A DNA stretch of 64,000 bases, from positions 22,082 to 86,081 of the forward strand of contig JANXCY010000011.1 in assembly GCA_025060135.1 (NCBI GenBank), in the 5' to 3' direction. Source of the stretch: Anaerolineae bacterium. GTDB taxonomy: Bacteria > Chloroflexota > Anaerolineae > B4-G1 > DUEL01. The notes below the pieces were generated by a model. The model was not told the DNA's origin and did not search any database. It saw nothing but the letters and a program-made list of their open reading frames with translations. Made by a program: the position numbers and the translations under genes. Shown here in pieces: positions 1-8,362 of the stretch; position 1 is the first letter of the stretch, and each line of letters begins with the position of its first letter.

Positions 1-285
1 GTTGTATCCCAGCAGAGTGAGCCGGTAGTCGGGGTTGTTCTCCGGCGGGGGTTTAGCGGGATCGTACCGGTCAACGACCGAAAGGGCCAGATAACTCACC
101 CCCGGAATCGGCACACAGGCATTGGGGGCCTTGGAGACCAGGGGCAGATAGACCAGGTGCCCCTGGTCTGCGGGAGAAACGGCGGGAGGGGCGCTCTCCG
201 CAACCGCCGCCCCCGCCGCTCTCCCAGCCACGACAATCAGCAGACCAACAGCCATAGCAAACAGGGGCTGGAAGAGACGACCCAT
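1..285 (-). CDS. Secreted protein of unknown function, N-terminal part (runs off the window)
   Basis: The open frame starts at the ATG at 285-283 and stays open to base 1, giving 95 residues with no stop. GGGAGGTGA lies just upstream as a strong ribosome binding site. The first ~29 residues are a signal peptide: a short Arg-containing start, a hydrophobic core FAMAVGLLIVVAG, then an AxA-type site. The mature start contains HLVYLPLVSK, a motif often found just after the signal peptide of exported Chloroflexota proteins. The rest of the protein is outside the window, so the function cannot be assigned. Confidence 0.75.
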   Translation of the reverse strand, partial: MGRLFQPLFAMAVGLLIVVAGRAAGAAVAESAPPAVSPADQGHLVYLPLVSKAPNACVPIPGVSYLALSVVDRYDPAKPPPENNPDYRLTLLGYN

Positions 286-444
286 GGATCACCTCCCGAT
301 GTTCTCGCCCCCGCCCCCTGCTGGTGGGGAAGACAGGCCTGGCGGCCTGCGCTACGGGTTTTCTAACCGCAGAACACGCGGAGAACGCGGGGAAACTTCT
401 ATAAACTCTCTGCGCCCTCTGGGTTCTCTGCGGCGAATCCCAAT
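286..444. repeat. Spacer with short-period degenerate repeat
   Basis: From about 365 to 436 the spacer repeats CGCAGAACA / CGCGGAGAA / CGCGGGGAA, then the complementary word as CTCTGCG / CTCTGGG / CTCTGCGG. The period is about 9 bases and each copy differs. An upstream piece (about 331-356) matches a word seen in other spacers of this window (GGCCTGGCGGCCTGCGCTACGG). No gene is visible here. Confidence 0.6.
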
Positions 445-3400
445 TTACCGCCGGGGGAAGCGCTCCAGCACTTTCCCCGGTGTCGCCATCGCCACCCGGT
501 CGTCCAGTTCCAGTTCTTCCAGGGGTTTCTCCGCGGGGGCTTGGGAGACGGCGAAGACGAAGAGGTCCTCCCCCGGTTCCGCGAAGCGTCGGTCCACGTA
601 GGCCATTCCCACCGGGTATCCCTCCGTATCCATTGCGCAGGAGGTTACCTGCCCGATCACCCGACCATGCCGGTCCGTCACCCGGTCGCCCGGGTTGGGG
701 ACGGGCACGCCTTTTTCGGAGAGCCGGAAACGGATGATGGTCATCTTTCGCTGGGCCGCGTGGCGGCGGAACGCTTCTCGTCCGATGAAGAAAGGTTTAT
801 AGAGTTTGACGTATCCCTCCAGTCCAGCCTCATCGGGCCGGATGTCCAGGGGCCCGGCCAGTTCATGGCCGTAGAGGGGAAGGCCCGCCTCAATGCGGAG
901 CGAATCGCGCGCCGCCAGGCCGACCGGACGTAATCCCTTCGGTGCGCCGTAGCGGAGCAGGAGGTCCCAGAGCAGAGGCGCCCACTCCGGGTGGACGAAG
1001 AGTTCAAAGCCCATGGTTTCGCCGGTGTAGCCAGTGCGGGCGATGATGAGGTCAAAGATGCCGCCGGGGGCCTCGGGCCAGGGCCAGCGGACCTCGATCA
1101 GTTCTGCCCGTTGCATGCCCAGGATTCGGCCGCGGATTTCGTCTGCGGCGGGGCCCCGGGGGCTGGCATCCAGCCAGGCCAGCAGGATATCGCGGGCGCG
1201 CGGCCCCTGCAGGGCTAGGTTCACTCGCCAGAGATGCTCCTGGTCGGGTGCGCGCAGGTTCACCAGTTCGGCTCGAAAGGGCGACCGGGCCCAGGGCCGG
1301 TCCGGGTCTATGAGGACGGTTCCCTCGTTCACTGCGTTCAACCAGGCCCAGTCTCTGGCGGTGTTGGCCGCATTGACCACCAGCATGTACCGCCCCGGCG
1401 CGCGCATGTAGACCATAAGGTCGTCTACCACGCGCCCTTCGGGGTCCAGGAGGAAGCCGTAGTGGGATTGTCCCGGCCGGAGGTGGCTGACGTCGTTGGT
1501 GCTCACCAGGTCCAGGAAAGCGGCGGCGTGGGGGCCGGAAACCTCAAAGATGCCCATGTGGCCCACGTCGAAGAGCCCGGCCGCGCCCCGGACGGCGCGG
1601 TGCTCGTCCAGGACGGGGCCGTAGCGCAGGGGCATCTCCCATCCGGCGAAGGGGACGAAGTGGGCACCCAGGCGCGCGTGGGCCTCGTAGAGGGGGGTGC
1701 GCCGCAGAGGTTCCTCCGGGGGTTCCCACTCAAAGGGCGGGAGCGGCTCGCCTCGGGGCTCGGCTGCCCGATGCGCGGAAAGGCCCACGTAGTACGGCTT
1801 GGCGGAAAGCGGCGGTGTAAAGGGTTCACTGGACAGGAAGCCATCCGGTGGGGCGATGGACCCCAGATTGCGGACAATCACCGGCCCGGGTAGTTTGGCC
1901 TGTAGGTCCTGAGGGTCAAAGAGGACGTAGCCATCGGAAAGGGCCCGCAGCCAGGCCAGGACCCGCTGGAAGGCCGTCGCGGGCACTGCTAATCGGTACC
2001 GCTGATAGCCGAAGTTGGGGCGGGAGACGGCGCCCCGGGCCATTATCCGTCCGTCGGCTTCCAGCAGCGTTGCCGGGCGCCAGGTGTCCGGCGGCAGGTG
2101 GTTGACGTCTTCTACCAGGACATGGTTGAGAAAGGCCAGCGTCGCGTTCCCCTCCAGTTCGATCAGGCCCCAATCGCCTGCCGGGGGGTGGGTATCGGTG
2201 AGCAGACAGTGGTGGGGGTAGCCAGTACAGTGGACCTCGTAATCCACCTTTGCCCGGGCAGCGAGGTCAGCGACGGCCAGGCGAGCTTCTTCCAGCGCGT
2301 CAAACTCCACCTTGCCCCGGTGGATGGGCCCCTGGCGACCCGGGTAGGTGTAGGGCCGGATGGATGTCAGGGTTCGGGCAATGAGGCGGGCCAGTTCGGC
2401 CATCTCCCGCTCTCCCAGCCCCCGCTGGGTAACCCAGGGCGTGCCCAGCCGGATGCCGCTGGCCAGCGCCGGGGAGGGGTCGCCTGGAAGGGTGTTGCGG
2501 TTGCAGACGATGCCCACCAGGTCCAGCACGCGGGCGGCGGTATCACCCAGGAGCGGCTCGCCGAAGGGTCCCCGGACGGTCTTGCAGTCGACTACCAGCA
2601 GGTGGGAGTCGGTACCACCGTAGGCGACGCGGAGTCCCTCCTCGGTGAGCGCGCGGGCCAGGGCCTTGGCGTTGGCGATGATCTGATGCTGAAGACGACG
2701 GAATTTCTCTGTCCGGGCCAGCCGGAAGGCCACTGCCATGGCGACAAATTTGTTGACATGGGGCCCACCCTGCAGGCCGGGGAAGACGGCGTGGTCAATC
2801 CGGCGGGCGAGGGTCGGGTCGGTGGTCAGAATGCAGGCACCGCGCGGCCCGCAGAGGGTTTTATGGGTGGTGAAGGTGATGACGTGAGCGTAGCCCAGCG
2901 GGTTGGGATAGGCTCCGGCGGCCACCATCCCAGCCACGTGCGCGATGTCGGCCAGCAGGTAGGCGCCTACCCGGTCGGCAATCTGGCGGAATTGGGCCCA
3001 ATCCGGGATGCGCGGGTAGGAAGTGTACCCAGCGACGATGATCCGGGGACGGTGCTCCAGGGCCAGGGCCTCTACTTGGTCGTAATCTATCAGTTCGGTG
3101 TGGGGGTCCACGCCGTAGAAGACGGCCCGGTAGCGCTGGCCGGAGACGTTGGCGGGGGCACCATGGGTGAGGTGGCCACCGTGAGTCAGGTCCATTCCCA
3201 TGATGACATCACCTGGCTTGAGGAGCGCCTCGTAGACCGCGATGTTGGCCGGCGCGCCGGAGAGGGGCTGGACGTTGACGTAAATGCGGTCGGCAGGGAT
3301 CGTCTCAGTGGCAAAGGCCTCGGCGCAACGGCGACGGGCCAACGCCTCGGCGACATCGGCGTACTCCACGCCCATGTAGTAGCGCAGGTCGCCGTAGCGC

Positions 3401-3654
3401 CGATAGAAGGCCATATGCGCCTCGTAGTCTAAAATCTGCTCCTCCGTCATCCAGCGGGTTTCAGGGAGAGGGTAGCCCTCGGCGTAAATATTGGTGAAAA
3501 CCGACCCCAGCGCCTCTCGCACAGCGCGCGGGGTGTAACTTTCGGAAGGAATCATAATCAGTTTCCGGGCCTGTCGCTCTTCTTCCAGATCAATCAGATG
3601 GGCAACAGCCGGGTCCAGTTCGTCCAGAGGTTCGGGGAAGAGAAAATCATTCAT
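445..3654 (-). CDS. Fused serine hydroxymethyltransferase / GcvT aminomethyltransferase
   Basis: 1069 residues. The start is the ATG at 3654, chosen for GGAGGA six bases upstream; an in-frame ATG seven codons earlier lacks one. Residues ~1-435 are a PLP serine hydroxymethyltransferase with Schiff-base lysine motif FTTHKTLCGPRG (Lys ~265). Residues ~653-1040 are a full glycine-cleavage T protein (PLYEAHARLG, FAGWEMP, EGRVVDDLMVY). The ~200 residues between them align with the N-terminal half of the downstream GcvT (EDVNHLPP against NDVSHLRP), with the DD folate motif lost. SHMT makes glycine and methylene-THF from serine; GcvT moves the aminomethyl carbon of glycine to THF. The fusion therefore joins both routes of one-carbon supply. 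It is the last gene on this strand before the secreted protein. Confidence 0.93.
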   Translation of the reverse strand: MNDFLFPEPLDELDPAVAHLIDLEEERQARKLIMIPSESYTPRAVREALGSVFTNIYAEGYPLPETRWMTEEQILDYEAHMAFYRRYGDLRYYMGVEYADVAEALARRRCAEAFATETIPADRIYVNVQPLSGAPANIAVYEALLKPGDVIMGMDLTHGGHLTHGAPANVSGQRYRAVFYGVDPHTELIDYDQVEALALEHRPRIIVAGYTSYPRIPDWAQFRQIADRVGAYLLADIAHVAGMVAAGAYPNPLGYAHVITFTTHKTLCGPRGACILTTDPTLARRIDHAVFPGLQGGPHVNKFVAMAVAFRLARTEKFRRLQHQIIANAKALARALTEEGLRVAYGGTDSHLLVVDCKTVRGPFGEPLLGDTAARVLDLVGIVCNRNTLPGDPSPALASGIRLGTPWVTQRGLGEREMAELARLIARTLTSIRPYTYPGRQGPIHRGKVEFDALEEARLAVADLAARAKVDYEVHCTGYPHHCLLTDTHPPAGDWGLIELEGNATLAFLNHVLVEDVNHLPPDTWRPATLLEADGRIMARGAVSRPNFGYQRYRLAVPATAFQRVLAWLRALSDGYVLFDPQDLQAKLPGPVIVRNLGSIAPPDGFLSSEPFTPPLSAKPYYVGLSAHRAAEPRGEPLPPFEWEPPEEPLRRTPLYEAHARLGAHFVPFAGWEMPLRYGPVLDEHRAVRGAAGLFDVGHMGIFEVSGPHAAAFLDLVSTNDVSHLRPGQSHYGFLLDPEGRVVDDLMVYMRAPGRYMLVVNAANTARDWAWLNAVNEGTVLIDPDRPWARSPFRAELVNLRAPDQEHLWRVNLALQGPRARDILLAWLDASPRGPAADEIRGRILGMQRAELIEVRWPWPEAPGGIFDLIIARTGYTGETMGFELFVHPEWAPLLWDLLLRYGAPKGLRPVGLAARDSLRIEAGLPLYGHELAGPLDIRPDEAGLEGYVKLYKPFFIGREAFRRHAAQRKMTIIRFRLSEKGVPVPNPGDRVTDRHGRVIGQVTSCAMDTEGYPVGMAYVDRRFAEPGEDLFVFAVSQAPAEKPLEELELDDRVAMATPGKVLERFPRR

Positions 3655-3734
3655 CGGTCCTCCAGATTTCATCACGAAGACACGAAGGCATCCTCATTAA
3701 CAGTGGTCAATGCTCTGTCGTCTGTCATCGGTGG

Positions 3735-4253
3735 TCATATCCGCAATCGGGCGACGACGGCGCCGATGGCGCCAGCCAGATAAATGATGGTCCAAAGGAG
3801 AGACCAGGCGATGTCGGTGAAGAACGCGGCGGTGATGGGGGCGTCCAGGGTGGGGAGAAGGAGGGTCAGCAGCCACGGCAAGGCGCCGACCAGGAGGCAA
3901 GCAGAGACGACCAGCCAGGTATGGCGGCCGCGCCGGCGGCGGATGGCCCAGCGGACCGCCTCAGCGATGCCCGTCCCGGCCAGGGGGCCAAGGATGATGG
4001 CCAGCCAGCCAGAGGCGGGGACGATCCAGCCCGCGATGAAGGCCAGAGGGAGCGCCACCGCCGCCGCGACCAGGTAGTAAACCGGGCGGAATTCGGCGTA
4101 GAAGACCCGCTGTTGGCGGTTGCGGCAGGCAGGGCAGATGTAGCCCACTTCTATCGGCACCGCGCAGCGAGAGCAAATGGGCGCTCCGCAACGAGCGCAG
4201 CGCAGGTAGGTTTCTACGTTGGGGTGGTTGATGCAGTACAAGGGTTCGGTCAT
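3735..4253 (-). CDS. B-box-type zinc finger membrane protein
   Basis: 172 residues. The N-terminus is a small zinc-binding domain: C7, H10, C19, C22, C27 and C30 are visible in CINHPNVETYLRC and CARCGAPICSRC, followed by a further CxxC at 40-43. Four hydrophobic segments follow (roughly residues 58-75, 82-95, 112-130 and 145-168), so this is an integral membrane protein with a cytoplasmic zinc head. The family is widespread but has no established function. No good ribosome binding site precedes the start. It lies between a 109-residue unknown gene and the SHMT-GcvT gene on the same strand. Confidence 0.7.
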   Translation of the reverse strand: MTEPLYCINHPNVETYLRCARCGAPICSRCAVPIEVGYICPACRNRQQRVFYAEFRPVYYLVAAAVALPLAFIAGWIVPASGWLAIILGPLAGTGIAEAVRWAIRRRRGRHTWLVVSACLLVGALPWLLTLLLPTLDAPITAAFFTDIAWSLLWTIIYLAGAIGAVVARLRI

Positions 4254-4311
4254 GGACGTATTACGGATTCCGTATGGTAGTCAGGCCCGAGACGGAGTGA
4301 GGTGCCGTGGG

Positions 4312-4641
4312 TTAGATATTCAGCATGTCCACAAAGCACCCGGTCAGCATATCCGGGATTCGGGGGTTGTTCAGGGCTTTCCCGCGCGCCCGCAGGAAGT
4401 CCACCAGTTCCCGCACCGCCGGATGCGGGGCCTCTTTAGTCCGGCTCACCCCGAAGCGGGTCAGCCCCTCGTCCACAAACCGGAAGGCAAACGCCTCCTG
4501 GTAGCGATATAGACGGAGAAGAGGGATGTCCTTATTGCCCACATAGGAGACCAGGGCGCCCATGCGGAGGTCTTCCCGCATCCGGTGAGCATATGGCTGC
4601 TCCAGCCGCCAGGCTTCGGCGACCCTATGGTCAATTTCCAT
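4312..4641 (-). CDS. Unknown small protein, possibly a DNA methylase remnant
   Basis: 109 residues from the ATG at 4641; an in-frame GTG at 4665 would add eight residues. It is cytoplasmic and charged, with no membrane segment. The stretch YVGNKDIPLLRLYRYQEAF resembles, from memory, the N-terminal part of some DNA methylases in which a DPFxGxGT motif follows. That motif is absent here, and the frame continues into unrelated sequence. It could be a deletion remnant or a real small protein. It sits 59 bases after livF in the same direction, so it may be cotranscribed with the transporter. Confidence 0.45.
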   Translation of the reverse strand: MEIDHRVAEAWRLEQPYAHRMREDLRMGALVSYVGNKDIPLLRLYRYQEAFAFRFVDEGLTRFGVSRTKEAPHPAVRELVDFLRARGKALNNPRIPDMLTGCFVDMLNI

Positions 4642-4700
4642 CTCAAACAACCCTGCCTGCCCCACTCTTCTACCTCTCTCTGCTCCCGGCTTTCTGCTGC

Positions 4701-5420
4701 CTACCTCTCCCCCAAATACGCCTTCCGCACCCGCTCATCCCGCATCAGTTCCTGTGCCGGGCCGGCAAGGACGACCCGCCCGGTCTCCAGGACGTAGGCC
4801 CGATGGGCGATCTTCAGCGCCGCACGGGCATTCTGCTCTACCAGCAGGATGGTGGTGCCGCGCGCGTTGATCTCCCGGATGGTCTCAAAGATGGCCCGGA
4901 CCAGCATGGGCGCCAGGCCCAGCGACGGCTCGTCCAGGAGCAGCAAGCGCGGCTGGGACATCAGCGCCCGTCCAATGGTCAACATCTGCTGCTCGCCGCC
5001 GGAGAGGGTACCGCCCAACTGGTTTTTCCGTTCCGCCAGACGGGGAAACAGGTCAAAGACGCGCCGGAGATTTTCCCGAATCGTCCCCTTGTCCCGGAGC
5101 GTGTAGGCCCCCATCATCAGGTTCTCCATCACCGTCAGGGTGGTGAAAATGCGGCGACCCTCGGGAACGTGGCAGATACCCAACTGGACAATTTTATGGG
5201 CTGGCATCTGGTTGAGGACGTGGCCATTGAATTCAATTCGGCCCTCGCGCGGGCGGACCAGGCCGGAGATCGTGCGCAACGTGGTGCTCTTGCCGGCCCC
5301 GTTGGCCCCGATGAGGGTAACGATTTCCCCTTCCTCCACTTCCAGGTCAATCCCCTTGAGGGCATGGACATGGCCGTAGTAGGTGTGCAGATTCTCTACC
5401 CGCAGGAGCGGCACTCTCAC
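4701..5420 (-). CDS. livF: Branched-chain amino acid ABC transporter ATP-binding protein LivF
   Basis: 239 residues, the usual LivF length. It has Walker A GANGAGKST, the LivF-type signature LSGGEQQM, Walker B RLLLLDEPSLGLAP and an H-loop in LLVEQN. It hydrolyses ATP at the membrane, pairing with LivG to drive import by LivH and LivM. The GTG start overlaps the livG stop by four bases (GTGA), which implies translational coupling. It is the last gene of the liv set. Confidence 0.95.
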   Translation of the reverse strand: MRVPLLRVENLHTYYGHVHALKGIDLEVEEGEIVTLIGANGAGKSTTLRTISGLVRPREGRIEFNGHVLNQMPAHKIVQLGICHVPEGRRIFTTLTVMENLMMGAYTLRDKGTIRENLRRVFDLFPRLAERKNQLGGTLSGGEQQMLTIGRALMSQPRLLLLDEPSLGLAPMLVRAIFETIREINARGTTILLVEQNARAALKIAHRAYVLETGRVVLAGPAQELMRDERVRKAYLGER

Positions 5421-6277
5421 ACCTCCTCCTCCCCCAGATAGGCCTGAATGACGCGCGGGTTCTGCTGGACCTCTTCCGGCGGGCCCTCGGCGATCTTTTT
5501 CCCGTGATCCAGGACGACAATTCGCTCGCAGATGCCCATCACCACCTTCATATCGTGCTCAATGAGCAGGATGGTAACTCCCGAATCCCGAATCTGGCGG
5601 ATGAGGTCCATCAGTTCCAGCGTCTCCTGCTCGTTCAGGCCGGCTGCGGGCTCATCCAGGATGAGCAGGCGGGGACGGGTCGCCAGCGCGCGGGCGATCT
5701 CCAGCCGCCGCTGATGGCCGTACGGGAGGTTCTTTGCCAGTTCGTCCCGGTAATCCGAGAGCCCCATAAAGGTGATGTACCGTTCCGCCTCTTGGGCGAT
5801 GAACGCTTCTTCCTTCCGCTGCGCTGGTGGTCGGAAAAGGGCTCCCCAAACCCCGGCCCGGGTCCGGTGATGGACCCCCGCCATCACGTTTTCCAGGACG
5901 GTCATGTTCTTGAACAGCCGGATAGTCTGGAACGTCCGGGCGATGCCCAGTTCGGTGATTTCGTGGGGCCGCCGCGTCCGCAGCCCGTCCCACCGCTCCC
6001 GGACCGACCGGGCCGGCACCCACCGCAGCCACCAGATCGGGGTAATGACCTTCCGCGCGCCCAGCGGCGGATGGGCGATCCGGTGGCCGTCAAAGAAAAT
6101 CTCCCCCTCTGTCGGAGGGTAGATGCCGGTGATCAGGTTAAAAATGGTCGTCTTTCCAGCCCCATTCGGGCCAATGAGCCCCAGGATTTCTCCCTCCTCC
6201 AGGGAGAAACAGACGTGGTCCACCGCCGTCAGGCCGCCGAACTGCTTGGTCAGGTCCCGGATTTCCAAAAGCGCCAT
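5417..6277 (-). CDS. livG: Branched-chain amino acid ABC transporter ATP-binding protein LivG
   Basis: 286 residues, slightly longer than typical LivG. It has Walker A GPNGAGKTT, the LivG-type signature region LPYGHQRRLEIARAL and Walker B LLILDEPAAGLN, ending with the LIEHDMKVVMGI H-loop. An insertion at ~78-105 (after HPPLGARKVIT, rich in Arg and Trp) accounts for the extra length. It starts 27 bases after the livM stop and overlaps livF by four bases. It is the second ATPase of the importer. Confidence 0.95.
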   Translation of the reverse strand: MALLEIRDLTKQFGGLTAVDHVCFSLEEGEILGLIGPNGAGKTTIFNLITGIYPPTEGEIFFDGHRIAHPPLGARKVITPIWWLRWVPARSVRERWDGLRTRRPHEITELGIARTFQTIRLFKNMTVLENVMAGVHHRTRAGVWGALFRPPAQRKEEAFIAQEAERYITFMGLSDYRDELAKNLPYGHQRRLEIARALATRPRLLILDEPAAGLNEQETLELMDLIRQIRDSGVTILLIEHDMKVVMGICERIVVLDHGKKIAEGPPEEVQQNPRVIQAYLGEEEV

Positions 6278-6304
6278 CTATCCCCCCATTTCATGCCCTT
6301 TGCC

Positions 6305-7270
6305 CTATTCCTCCTCCCGAATCTCCATCCGGATACGGCGGCTGGGCCAGAGTCCTTCCGGACGGGCAATCATCATCGCGACCATCGCCCCGCCCATCCA
6401 GGCGTCCCGCCAGGTTTTCAGGAAACGGAAGATTTCGGGCAGGGTGATCATCCCCAGGGTACCGACAAAGACGCCAGGGATGGAGCCGGTGCCACCCAAG
6501 ACCACGATGCAGAACATCACCACTGACTCAATGAAGCGGGCCAGGTCGGGGGAGACGACGGGGATGCGGGCCACGTAGAGCGCTCCGGCCAGACCGGCCC
6601 ACCCGGAGCCCAGGACAAAGGCCAGCAATTTGGCCCGCGTCGTATCCACCCCCATGGCCTCGGCGGCCATCTCGTCTTCCCGGACGTACATCCAGGCCCG
6701 ACCCAGGCGAGAGTTCTCCAGCCGTCGGACGGCGACGAGTGTCAGGACCAGGAAGAAGAGGACCAGGTAGTAGTGGTGGAGAGGAGACCGGAGCGTCAGG
6801 CCGAAAATGACCGTCTGGTCCATACCGCTCAGCCCGTTGGCCCCGCCGGTGATGCCGAAGATGTTGTTCACCAGGGCCAGCCGAACCACTTCGCCGAAGG
6901 CAATGGTTACAATACAGAGATAGTCGCCGCGCAGGTGCAGGATGGGGCGGGAAATCAGGTAGCCGAAGACTGCAGCCACCAGGATGCTGACCGGCCAGGT
7001 GAGGACCAGTGGAACGTCAAAATGAAGGTTGAGCAGCGCCGAGGTGTACGCGCCCAGCGCGTAGAAGGCGGCATGGCCCAACTGGAAGAGCCCCGCGTAG
7101 CCAACGATGATGTTCAGGCTCAGCCCCAAAATAGCGTAGATGCCGGTGCGCCAGAGCACCGAGCGGTAATAGTCGTTCAGGGGCAGGGGGAGCAGAATGG
7201 CCAGGGCCAGCAGGCCGACCTGCCAACCGAGGGGAGGAACTTGCCGAAGACGTGCCCGCAGACTGACCAT
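6305..7270 (-). CDS. livM: Branched-chain amino acid ABC transporter permease LivM
   Basis: 321 residues with 8-9 hydrophobic segments. The motif YAILGLSLNIIVGYAGLFQLG is the LivM family signature, and the cytoplasmic EAA-type loop lies around GVDTTRAKLLAF. It forms the transmembrane channel with LivH. The gene begins ten bases after the livH stop, with its end close to livG, so it is one transcript with both. Confidence 0.94.
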   Translation of the reverse strand: MVSLRARLRQVPPLGWQVGLLALAILLPLPLNDYYRSVLWRTGIYAILGLSLNIIVGYAGLFQLGHAAFYALGAYTSALLNLHFDVPLVLTWPVSILVAAVFGYLISRPILHLRGDYLCIVTIAFGEVVRLALVNNIFGITGGANGLSGMDQTVIFGLTLRSPLHHYYLVLFFLVLTLVAVRRLENSRLGRAWMYVREDEMAAEAMGVDTTRAKLLAFVLGSGWAGLAGALYVARIPVVSPDLARFIESVVMFCIVVLGGTGSIPGVFVGTLGMITLPEIFRFLKTWRDAWMGGAMVAMMIARPEGLWPSRRIRMEIREEE

Positions 7271-7279
7271 CGTTGCCCC

Positions 7280-8188
7280 CTACAGTTTCTCTGCCACCCG
7301 TTCGCCCAGCAGGCCGGTGGGGCGAAAGATGAGAATGAGGATCAGGATGACATAGGCGATCACGTCCTTCCACTGGGGGGAGACGTACCCAGCCCCCAGG
7401 GTCTCTATGATACCCAGAATCATCCCGCCGAGCATCGCCCCGGGGATGTTACCGATTCCGCCCAGAATGGCGGAAATAAAGGCTTTCAGGCCAAAGACCC
7501 AGCCCAGGGTGAAGTCAAACGAGCCGTAGTAGAGCCCCACGATCATTCCTGCCAATCCCCCCAGGCCCGGGCCGATGAGGAAGACGGTAGCGATAATCCG
7601 GTCCACATCTATCCCCATCAGCCGGGAGACCTCGTGGTCCAGGGAGACAGCGCGCATGGCGGTGCCGATGCGGGTGCGGTAGACGAAGAGGTAGAGGGCC
7701 GCCATCAGCAGGAAGGAGACGGCCAGGACCAGTACCTGCATCCCGCTGATGCGGACGTTCTCCAGAAGGACAATCCGACCGGTGGGAACCAGCCCCGGAG
7801 GGTAGGTCTTCCAACTGGCACCGTAGAGGTTGCGGGCCAGGCTTTCCAGGATAAAGGCCGCTCCCAGGGCCGAAATGACCGGTGCCAGGCGTCCGGCAGA
7901 GCGAAGGGGGCGGTAGGCGACGCGCTCTATCAGGACGCCGAACAGTGCGATGGTCATCATCACTATCACCGCGACCGGAGCCATTATCACCGGGCCGCCG
8001 TGGCCCAGGCGAGCGATCAGGAAACTCAGCCCGCTCAGTCCAATGTAGGCCCCCCACATAAAGAGGCCGCCGTGGGCGAAGTTGATCATCTTGAGCACAC
8101 CGTAGACCATCGTATAGCCCAGGGCGACCAGCGCGTAGAAGGAGCCAATGGTAATGCCATTGATGAGTTGCTGGAGCAGTTGTTGCAC
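7280..8188 (-). CDS. livH: Branched-chain amino acid ABC transporter permease LivH
   Basis: 302 residues starting at a GTG (8188-8186) just after GGGGAGGG. The N-terminus LINGITIGSFYALVALGYTMVYG is diagnostic of LivH, and about eight membrane segments follow. It is the partner permease of LivM. A hairpin plus T-run (8309-8347) separates it from livK upstream, so it is probably expressed by read-through at a lower level than the binding protein. Confidence 0.94.
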   Translation of the reverse strand: MQQLLQQLINGITIGSFYALVALGYTMVYGVLKMINFAHGGLFMWGAYIGLSGLSFLIARLGHGGPVIMAPVAVIVMMTIALFGVLIERVAYRPLRSAGRLAPVISALGAAFILESLARNLYGASWKTYPPGLVPTGRIVLLENVRISGMQVLVLAVSFLLMAALYLFVYRTRIGTAMRAVSLDHEVSRLMGIDVDRIIATVFLIGPGLGGLAGMIVGLYYGSFDFTLGWVFGLKAFISAILGGIGNIPGAMLGGMILGIIETLGAGYVSPQWKDVIAYVILILILIFRPTGLLGERVAEKL

Positions 8189-8308
8189 GAGCCCTCCCCT
8201 GCGGAAGGATGCTCACCAGGCGATCACCGCCACAGTACAGGCCGAAGCAACCCTACTGTTCCTTGCGGTGGTGATGCGCCCCCAATGGGAAGCCATGTCT
8301 CTATTACC

Positions 8309-8347
8309 AAAAAAGGGGGAGTCCGGGGGTCTCCCCGAACTCCCCCC
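8309..8347 (-). terminator. Intrinsic terminator between livK and livH
   Basis: Read on the minus strand, GGGGGAGTTCGGGG pairs with CCCCGGACTCCCCC (one mismatch, short loop) and is followed directly by TTTTTT. It lies 16 bases after the livK stop and ~120 bases before livH. Partial termination here would give more binding protein than permease, a common arrangement for ABC importers. Confidence 0.8.
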
Positions 8348-8362
8348 GGCCGGGCGGAAGAG

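Noticed and set aside
2098..3432. Long plus-strand frame of 444 codons
   Set aside because: It is the complement of the SHMT part of the fusion gene. It has Gly/Val/Gln-rich composition and matches no family. The same holds for the long complements at 6773-9556 and 17171-19678.
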